Shown here piece after piece: positions 17,704 to 24,700 of a stretch of DNA of 64,000 nucleotides; the first letter of the stretch is position 1, and the number at the start of each line of letters is the position of its first letter. The position numbers and the translations under genes are program-made. The stretch is from an uncultured Lewinella sp. GTDB lineage: Bacteria > Bacteroidota > Bacteroidia > Chitinophagales > Saprospiraceae. Under the pieces are notes generated by a model. It was not told the DNA's origin. It saw nothing but the letters and a program-made list of their open reading frames with translations, and ran no database searches. The stretch spans positions 1 to 64,000 of the forward strand of contig CAJXPD010000010.1 in the NCBI GenBank assembly GCA_913057785.1. The letters run 5' to 3'.

Positions 17704-18282
17704 ATGGAAGCTTTAGAATCGTATCTGCAAAGTTATGGGGTAGTAGTTAGCCCTGCACTACGGGAGGCTTTCCAGATTTTCCAACCTCAACGCCATGATA
17801 AGGGCACGATATGGATCCGAGAGAACCAGATTGCTAAGCGTGTTGCTTTCATCCTTAAAGGTAAAATCCGACATTTCTACAATATCGACGGCAAAGAATA
17901 TACCCGCTGGGTTTCCCTAGAAAACAACTTTGTGACGGCCTTCTCTAGTTTTGTAAGTCAACGACCCAGTCAAGAAAACCTAGAATGCATAGAGCACTGC
18001 GAATTATTGAGTACCAGTCGTGAGCAATTCTATGCCGTTAAGGATAAGTTTCCCGAAATTCAGCAACTCTGGACCCTATCTTTGGAATCCGAAATTGTCG
18101 GCTACGAAGACCGAGTTTTCCAATTGATTACTACGGATAGTGAAAAGCGTTATCTCGATTTCCTTGAAAAATATCCGAAACAGGCGCTGGAGATTCCTCA
18201 AAAGTATATTGCTTCCATGCTTGGCATAGCACCTCGCCATTTGAGTAGGATTCGAAATAAATTGGCTAATCGAAAGAAGTAG
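17704..18282 (+). CDS. Crp/Fnr family transcriptional regulator
   Basis: 192 residues. An N-terminal cyclic-nucleotide-binding-type beta roll (about 10-120) has the 'KGTIWIRENQIAKRVAFILKG' pattern. It lacks a conventional cAMP-binding PBC motif and FNR cysteines. The C-terminal helix-turn-helix has been reduced to 'EIPQKYIASMLGIAPRHLSRIR', the usual form in Bacteroidota. These proteins commonly control neighbouring detoxification or barrel genes. The outer-membrane protein gene at 18353 follows by 70 bp and is a candidate target. Confidence 0.88.
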   Translation: MEALESYLQSYGVVVSPALREAFQIFQPQRHDKGTIWIRENQIAKRVAFILKGKIRHFYNIDGKEYTRWVSLENNFVTAFSSFVSQRPSQENLECIEHCELLSTSREQFYAVKDKFPEIQQLWTLSLESEIVGYEDRVFQLITTDSEKRYLDFLEKYPKQALEIPQKYIASMLGIAPRHLSRIRNKLANRKK

Positions 18283-18352
18283 ACATTTGTCCTTTTTTCT
18301 CCCTTAATTCCCCCTAATCTTTGTGATCAATCTTAAACAATAAAATTTGATC

Positions 18353-18991
18353 ATGAGATTAATCCCGCTTTTTCTGTTATTATTCTTCTCTCAGGCGCTC
18401 ACCGCCCAACAAGCAAAGTTCGAGAACCGCGTGAACCTAGTGTTTGGCCTTGGGCAGATCACGCAAGGAGGTTTTAATATAGAAGGAAACCTCTTCTACG
18501 ATCGATTTGTCTTTGACTATTCGCACGGTGTGGCTTTGAGTGTTACCAATGACCAATTGGAGCAAGGTAACGATCGGGAGCAAGGCCTGGATATTCACCT
18601 GCCCTGGACTACTGGGTTTGGTGTCGGCTACCGATTCACCGATTGGTTGAATCTACGACTGGAGCCCAAATGGCACAGGTATGAGTTGTACTACCATGAT
18701 ACTGACTATACTAGTGAAAATCTAATTGGTGACTATACCACCTTCACGCTAGGCTTGGGACTGTACGCCAATTGGCGCCCCTTCAAGCGTCAAGACAACT
18801 TTTTGCGTGGCTTTATGATCGTCCCGAATTTCCGTTGGTGGCCAAGAATTTCTTCTTCTCTAGAAGGCAATCAATTGAGTTACTACAATACCCAAAGCGA
18901 AAGCCAAGAGGTTCATAAAGCTAGGGAAATTGGTCTGGGAAATACTCCCTTCTTTTACAACATTAGTATCGGTTATTCACTGTCCTTTTAA
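18353..18991 (+). CDS. Outer-membrane beta-barrel protein, hypothetical
   Basis: 212 residues from the ATG at 18353; an upstream TTG at 18347 adds only two residues. A signal peptide (LIPLFLLLFFSQALTAQ) is followed by alternating amphipathic strands rich in aromatic residues and ending in Phe (YSLSF), as in small outer-membrane barrels. No specific family was recognised. It ends just before a long perfect inverted repeat at 18999-19048. Confidence 0.7.
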   Translation: MRLIPLFLLLFFSQALTAQQAKFENRVNLVFGLGQITQGGFNIEGNLFYDRFVFDYSHGVALSVTNDQLEQGNDREQGLDIHLPWTTGFGVGYRFTDWLNLRLEPKWHRYELYYHDTDYTSENLIGDYTTFTLGLGLYANWRPFKRQDNFLRGFMIVPNFRWWPRISSSLEGNQLSYYNTQSESQEVHKAREIGLGNTPFFYNISIGYSLSF

Positions 18992-18998
18992 TGTTGCA

Positions 18999-19048
18999 GT
19001 AACTGAATTCTATCTTTTGGACGATCCAGGAAGATAGAATTCAGTTAC
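18999..19048. repeat. Perfect 18-bp inverted repeat between convergent genes
   Basis: GTAACTGAATTCTATCTT (18999-19016) pairs perfectly with 19031-19048 across a 14-nt loop. It lies between two convergent genes and may act as a bidirectional terminator, but neither side carries a U-tract, and the stem is longer and more AT-rich than usual. A mobile or REP-like origin is the alternative. Confidence 0.7.
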
Positions 19049-19064
19049 CCACGCCTTTATCGTC

Positions 19065-19598
19065 TCAACTTTTCAATCGGTAGGTATTAAACATCAATCC
19101 TCCCTCATAGTTTTCCGAGGACTCCAATCTACCTTTAAAGGCTTTAGTGGAACTACCAAATAAGGGTGTCCCTCCGCCCAACACAATTGGGTTCAGTTTT
19201 ACTTTCAATACATCAATGAGATCGTGTTCCAGGAGCCAGGCGGCAAACTCGCCTCCTCCACAGAGGTAAATCGGCGTGCCTTCCTCTGCTTTGAGCTGAT
19301 GAATCAAATCTAGATTCATGGGCACTACTTTCACTTTTTCATCGGCATTTTCCAATACCATAGAAGAGGAAAAGATATAGTGACGCATGTGAGGATAGGC
19401 TGGTGCTCCAGGTTGAAGCCCAAATTTGTATCCAAACTCATAAGTCTTGCGGCCCATGATCACCGTGTCAAAATCCAGTAAATCTTTTTGGTATTGCTGT
19501 ACTCCATTGCCTTCGTAAGCAAAGAGGGAGATATCTTCTTCCGGGCCGGCAATATAGCCGTCTAGGGAAGTGGCTACGTAATAGATAATTTCTCGCAT
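19065..19598 (-). CDS. Dihydrofolate reductase family protein (RibD C-terminal-like)
   Basis: 177 residues with the typical start 'MREIIYYVATSLDGYIAGPEED', the 'TVIMGRKTYEFG' nucleotide-binding strand, and 'IYLCGGGEFAAWLLEHDLIDVLKVKLNPIVLGGGTPLF', which marks the RibD_C/YyaP-YwjB subgroup. These are stand-alone NAD(P)H-dependent reductases of unknown substrate; they are not the essential folate enzyme. It is monocistronic and convergent with the barrel gene. Confidence 0.9.
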   Translation of the reverse strand: MREIIYYVATSLDGYIAGPEEDISLFAYEGNGVQQYQKDLLDFDTVIMGRKTYEFGYKFGLQPGAPAYPHMRHYIFSSSMVLENADEKVKVVPMNLDLIHQLKAEEGTPIYLCGGGEFAAWLLEHDLIDVLKVKLNPIVLGGGTPLFGSSTKAFKGRLESSENYEGGLMFNTYRLKS

Positions 19599-19817
19599 AG
19601 TCTTCAGCAGGTTTTAGGTTTTTTCTTTCAATCGCTAGAATTACAAAGCTAGCAACATAAAAGTTCCGATGCATTTTCAATTAACGCTACAGGCACCCGC
19701 CTAGACATCAAATCGGATGAAAAAGGATGGGCCAAGTAGTGAAATTGTTTAAACGAAATCCAACAATGGTCCCGGCCGCGACGAAGAGCCAGCTTCCCGC
19801 CTCAGCCCAACATTTCT
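19599..19817. other. Intergenic region upstream of the DM13 operon
   Basis: Together with 19818-19949 this makes a 351-bp non-coding interval between divergent genes. I see no gene in this part; the regulatory signals lie nearer the right end (see 19818-19872). Confidence 0.5.
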
Positions 19818-19872
19818 GTGATCTTTTGTGATCTTTTCGTGATTCTTTCCCAACTGGCTCCGAATACATTTG
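19818..19872 (+). promoter_or_regulatory. Three tandem GTGATCTTTT-like repeats and a -7 element
   Basis: GTGATCTTTT at 19818-19827 and 19828-19837 and GTGATTCTTT at 19839-19848 are spaced one helical turn apart. Seventeen bases later comes TACATTTG (19865-19872), a perfect TAnnTTTG -7 box, about 78 bases before the lipoprotein ATG. The repeat block overlaps the expected -33 position, so it could be an activator or repressor site. Confidence 0.55.
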
Positions 19873-19949
19873 TACCGAACTTAGAATGCTCTGATCAACC
19901 AATTATCAGAGAAACATAATTGTCAGATAAATAATAAACCAAGATAATC

Positions 19950-20639
19950 ATGAGTAAGTACTCCATACTTTTTTTAGGCTTACTGCTTTCTCTCCTTACC
20001 AGTTGTATCGGCGATGATATCATTGCCGACGAAGTTCCAGAACGCCTGCGTATCAACAATAGAATTGATAGTCTAAAACTAGGCGATAGCTTCCAATTTG
20101 AAGTCATGTTCTTCAATAATATTGGTCAGGCGGAAGATCGCCAAGTAGATTGGAACACCTCTGATGCCAACGTCATCAGTGTATCCCCAAGTGGATTAGC
20201 CACTGCCCATGAAAAGGGTGCCGCTACCATTACTGCAACTGTGAACATACCCGATAGAGCGCCCGTCGAAGATTCTTTTGAGGTAGTTGTTTCAGATGTC
20301 ACAACCGAGGTGGAGGCAATGACGAATAGAAACGGCTCGATCAAAACCACTAGTAGTTACGTACTAACGGGAGATTTTGAACTCTTCCAAGAGGGCAATT
20401 CTTTGATCTTATCTTTTGATGAAAGTTACAGAGCCTCCTCAGCCCTACCCGGTTTGTATGTGTATCTAACTAATAATCCGAATACGACTACTAATGCCTA
20501 CGAGATCGGTATGGTCACCCAATTTAATGGAGCTCATACCTATGAAATACCTGCAGATATCGGATTAGATACCTATAACTACTTGCTCTTCTTCTGTAAG
20601 CCATTCCGCGTAAAAGTGGGAGATGGCGAGATCAATTAA
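19950..20639 (+). CDS. Lipoprotein with Big_2-like and DM13 domains
   Basis: 229 residues. A lipoprotein signal (LLLSLLTSC, Cys about 18) is followed by a Big_2/BID_2-like Ig domain at about 30-110 (SLKLGDSFQFEV, DWNTSDANVISVSPSGLATA, KGAATITA). A DM13 domain follows at about 125-225 (TSSYVLTGDFELFQEG, LPGLYVYLTNN, and the conserved FFCKPFRVKVG with its single Cys). DM13 has been proposed to act in extracytoplasmic redox chemistry. The neighbouring gene for an outer-membrane barrel starts 46 bp downstream and is probably co-transcribed, suggesting a surface-exposed redox or adhesion unit. Confidence 0.85.
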   Translation: MSKYSILFLGLLLSLLTSCIGDDIIADEVPERLRINNRIDSLKLGDSFQFEVMFFNNIGQAEDRQVDWNTSDANVISVSPSGLATAHEKGAATITATVNIPDRAPVEDSFEVVVSDVTTEVEAMTNRNGSIKTTSSYVLTGDFELFQEGNSLILSFDESYRASSALPGLYVYLTNNPNTTTNAYEIGMVTQFNGAHTYEIPADIGLDTYNYLLFFCKPFRVKVGDGEIN

Positions 20640-20685
20640 TACAAACAAAACTGTTACTCAATCATCAGAGAACCAATTAAAGATC

Positions 20686-21549
20686 ATGAAACGCAATATA
20701 TTCATTCTAATAGCTGGCCTTTTCTTTAGCATCCAACTACAGGCAGGAGGTCCTTGGCCTACCCCAAAAAATGGGGGCTTTTTCAAACTCTCACAATGGT
20801 GGGTGGTAGCCGATAAACATTACACAGATACAGGACTACTAGACCCCAATATTACCAGCGCTATTTATAACACCAGTCTCTATGCCGAATATGGCTTGAC
20901 CGATCGGCTGACAGGTATCCTATATTTCCCACTATATAGTAGAGCAGTATTTAATAATGAGATATCCGGAACGACGGGAGAATTGGTTAATCCAGGGGAA
21001 GCCATCAATAGCATTGGTGATACGGATATCGGATTGAAGTACGGTTTAATTGTCAATAAACCAGTAGTACTAAGTGCTAGTCTATATTTTGGTTTGCCCT
21101 TAGGCATTGCAAGTGGCGGATCTACCGGTACGCTACAAACCGGTGATGGTGAATTCAACCAACTACTACAGTTAGATATTGGGACCTCTTTTGGTCTAGG
21201 TGGAATCAACTTCTACTCTTCTGCTTACGGAGGATTCAACAATCGAACCAATGGATTCTCGGATGAACTTCGCTATGGTATCGAGGGAGGTGCGACATTC
21301 CCCAAGACAGGCATCACTACGATACTGCGACTGTATGGTATCAAGTCCCTGAAGAATGGAAATTCTACGGATACGCCAAACAGCACCAGTATCTTTGCCA
21401 ATAACAGTGAGCACTTTACCATTTCTCCGGAAATTGCCTATCAGTTTAACGATAAATGGGGCGTGTCAGCAACTTACGCACAGGCCCTTTCTGGAAGAAT
21501 CATTTTCGCCAATCCATCCTACTCTTTTGGCGTTTTCTTAAAGATATAA
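20686..21549 (+). CDS. Outer-membrane beta-barrel protein (putative channel/transporter)
   Basis: 287 residues from the ATG at 20686. The longer frame from 20623 overlaps the lipoprotein gene and lacks a signal peptide, so the later start is preferred. A signal peptide (IFILIAGLFFSIQLQA) precedes about 12 amphipathic strands, with 'GDTDIGLKYGLIVNKP' and 'GGATFPKTG' turns like those of the phenol-degradation MetA-type barrels, and the chain ends with the hydrophobic FGVFLKI. The second gene of a two-gene unit with the DM13 lipoprotein, it ends at a strong terminator. Confidence 0.75.
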   Translation: MKRNIFILIAGLFFSIQLQAGGPWPTPKNGGFFKLSQWWVVADKHYTDTGLLDPNITSAIYNTSLYAEYGLTDRLTGILYFPLYSRAVFNNEISGTTGELVNPGEAINSIGDTDIGLKYGLIVNKPVVLSASLYFGLPLGIASGGSTGTLQTGDGEFNQLLQLDIGTSFGLGGINFYSSAYGGFNNRTNGFSDELRYGIEGGATFPKTGITTILRLYGIKSLKNGNSTDTPNSTSIFANNSEHFTISPEIAYQFNDKWGVSATYAQALSGRIIFANPSYSFGVFLKI

Positions 21550-21568
21550 CTGACTACTCATAAAGTAA

Positions 21569-21604
21569 GAAAAGCGCCCTGACCTGGCAGTCATGGCGCT
21601 TTTC
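21569..21604 (+). terminator. Rho-independent terminator of the DM13-barrel unit
   Basis: A perfect 10-bp stem GAAAAGCGCC (21569-21578) with 21595-21604 around a 16-nt loop, 20 bases after the stop codon. The right arm ends in TTTTC. Confidence 0.75.
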
Positions 21605-21704
21605 CCTATTAAGGTAGGCAATATAGCTGACAAAGTTTCCCGCTTCATAAAAGCAGCATTTATAGGGAGTTAGCAGTTTCAATAGAAAACGCAGAAACCC
21701 CTAT

Positions 21705-24700
21705 ATGAAAAAGCTCTATGCTGATGTTGGAGAAATTTGGAAGTCCAAATCGTCTCCAAGTCCAGTATATACCGACCAAAGTAAGTTCTGGTTTACAGGA
21801 CTTTGTTTGCGTCGAGTATATCTCGCACTCTCACTGGTATTGGGTCTCTCCTACCTTCAGGCTCAACAACCGATTGGACTCATCTTTCGCATTTCCGCCA
21901 AAGAAGCTAAAGAACTATACAAGCAAGGGCAAAAGCCCATCCCGGACGCCTACTTCCATACCGTAGTTGATAGCTTTGGGATTCTGGGTTATACACCCAA
22001 AGCGGCTCAACAGAATGGTCATTATCTGTTCGTGCATGCAGTAGAGGAGCATCTGTCTATAGAACTCTCTAGTGAGCATACGCATAGCGTCATTAGCTTG
22101 CAGAATGAACGTGACTTAATGCTTCGGGTACTGGATGACCAGGGGAATACGATCAAAAATGCTAGCATAAAGCTTGGGCAACGGAAGGTCAAATACAACA
22201 CCTCTCTAGAATGCTATCAAATTCCCAGGAGAAACCGAGGCGGCTTCTTAGAGGTACAATTGCTCAATGACACGCTCTTTTATGAGATTGATACCCGCCA
22301 CGGGCGTTCTTTGATCAGTAAACGTTACCGACAATTCACCCAGACTCCTTTCGGCTACTATGTGAGTAGCCCGATTCGGTGGAGTAAGGGCTTGTATTAC
22401 TACTTCCGAGGATTGATCCGGTGGGGAAGATGGAAACCTCGATGGCGTTTCGGCAGGAGCCGACAATCACGCTCCTTACATGGTTATGTAGTCAGTAATT
22501 TACCAAAATATCAGCCTGGAGACACCCTCCGATTGAAAGCTTTTGTCACCAATCCGAAAGGACGGCCACTGAATAGGTCCCTTGAGGTAAAAATTCGAAG
22601 AAACCAACGATCCAAACCGATTGTAGACACTTTACTGCCACCCGTGACTGCAGGTGCTTTCCTATTGGAATGGCCACTCCCTGATTCAATACAACTGGAT
22701 CAAAATTATCGCATCTCACTCGAACACCCCGAACGCTGGCGTCTCAATGGACTGAGTCATTCCTTTAAATATGAGGCTTATCAGTTGGATGAGGTCAGCT
22801 ACGATCTGCAAACACTGCAAGATACTTTCCGTCAAGGAACACCTTACTCCATTACGGCTAGTGCAAAGGATCAAAACAATTTACCCGTCTACGATACTCG
22901 AGTAAAATTATACTTCTTGGCCGATCAGCTGCTGACCTTCCACGAGGAGGAAGTCCTCGTGAAAGACACCTTGTGGACCTATGAGGGAGAGCTTGCTGAG
23001 GTAGGTCAGCTCGAATTGGACCTACCGGATAGTATTTTCCCAGCCGCTCGCATGAAGGTTTCTGTGAAGGCCGAATTCACCAATAGCAATGGTGAGCTAC
23101 AAGAGAAACAAACCAGCTTCTATTTCAGCCCCATCCAACATGAGATTAAAATGCAATTACAAGAAGGGAACCTCATTGCTCGCTATCTTCGTAATGAACG
23201 AGAAGAAGCCACGCAAGCCTTACTCGTTCAGACTTTGCTAGTAGGGGAAACGTTTACCTTGGACAGCAGTTTTGTTGAATTGCCTCTCAAGATGGCATTG
23301 GCTGATCATGTCAGTAGTTATCGATTATTTGCATCCGGAGCCTACAAATCGCTGAATTTGAGCAATTCCTATGGTGCTCGCAGTGAAGTGGACTTTCAAG
23401 CCACTCAAGTAGGTGATTCATTATTGCTTTCCTTAAATAATCCACACAAAATCCCAGTCCACTGGATAGTCCGACACTACGGAGGCACGCTAACCGAAGG
23501 CGCTACTCGCGACTCCGTTTGGAGGCAGAAATTACTGGCCAAAAAATCGAATACCTACTATCTGAAATATCAGTTCCAATGGGGTGGGCAAGCGTATACT
23601 CGAGAACAAGAGGTCAAAAGATATCGAAAACTATTGCAAGTCAGTATAGAACCTCCATTGCAGGTGGCACCAGGTGAGCAAACGGAGGTTCAAGTATCGG
23701 TTAAAGACTTTAGAGGGCGGCCGGTAAAAGGCGTGAATTTGGCTGCGGGTGCCATTAATGCACAATTCAATTCTGATTCACATTATCAGCCAGCTAGTAT
23801 AGCTTACCGAAAGAGTGTTGCTCCTATTGCTTATAACAGGCTTGAGCCTACCATCCGGGAAGATAATTGGCAGCTTCCTATTAAGCAAAAGTGGCTGCGC
23901 TCCCTGTCTTTAGAGCGTTCACACTACTATCGACTACTTTTCCCTAAGAAAGGTGTATACCTGCAATCCGACACACTAACTCGAGACACCTTCAACCAAG
24001 ACATCGCTCAATTTGCTCCCTTTTTGGTGAAGAATGGAAAGCACGTTCCGATACACCTCATTTATTGTAATCGTAAATTGGTCTATTACCAAGGTATCAG
24101 CTCTCCAGCGCCCTACAGCTTTCGAGGAATAGCAGGTTTAAATCGAATTACACTGCGGACAAATGAGGAAGAAATTACCATTGATAGCATCCTACTGCGG
24201 AAAGGGCACAAGTTGGAATTCTCTATCGACCTCATTCATTGGGCAAAGTGGGACAAGCGTCATCGAATTCAACGGAGAGCCATGCCCCCAGCCTTAACAA
24301 AAGAGGAAAAAAAACTGATAAGCTCATCCATCTTCGTATTAGATGAGGTGACAAACCATACCACCTTAGTCTGGGATGAAGGATTTAATATACACAGCCA
24401 CAGAAGACAATATAACCATCGGCATGGACGGAAAGCCCTAATGGGTCCATTCCAACAAGGCTCGCGTCTACATTACAAAGAGATAGGGGGTATCACTTCC
24501 GATTTCCTATTTGAACCGGGGTTCAGCTACCGTATCTCCAAAAACCGAGAACGCTTGTATACGTTTGATTTCTTCCCCGATAAGAAAGAACTTTTACCAA
24601 CCAACATACCTAGTCCACCCGTTGGGCAGCTGGTGCATACCCAGAAAATTCTACAGGATCCGAAAAAGGAAATTGCTTACATGGGATTCAATCGGAATTG

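Noticed and set aside
20623-20685. Upstream start for the barrel gene
   Set aside because: Overlaps the lipoprotein gene and puts polar residues before the signal peptide; the ATG at 20686 is better.
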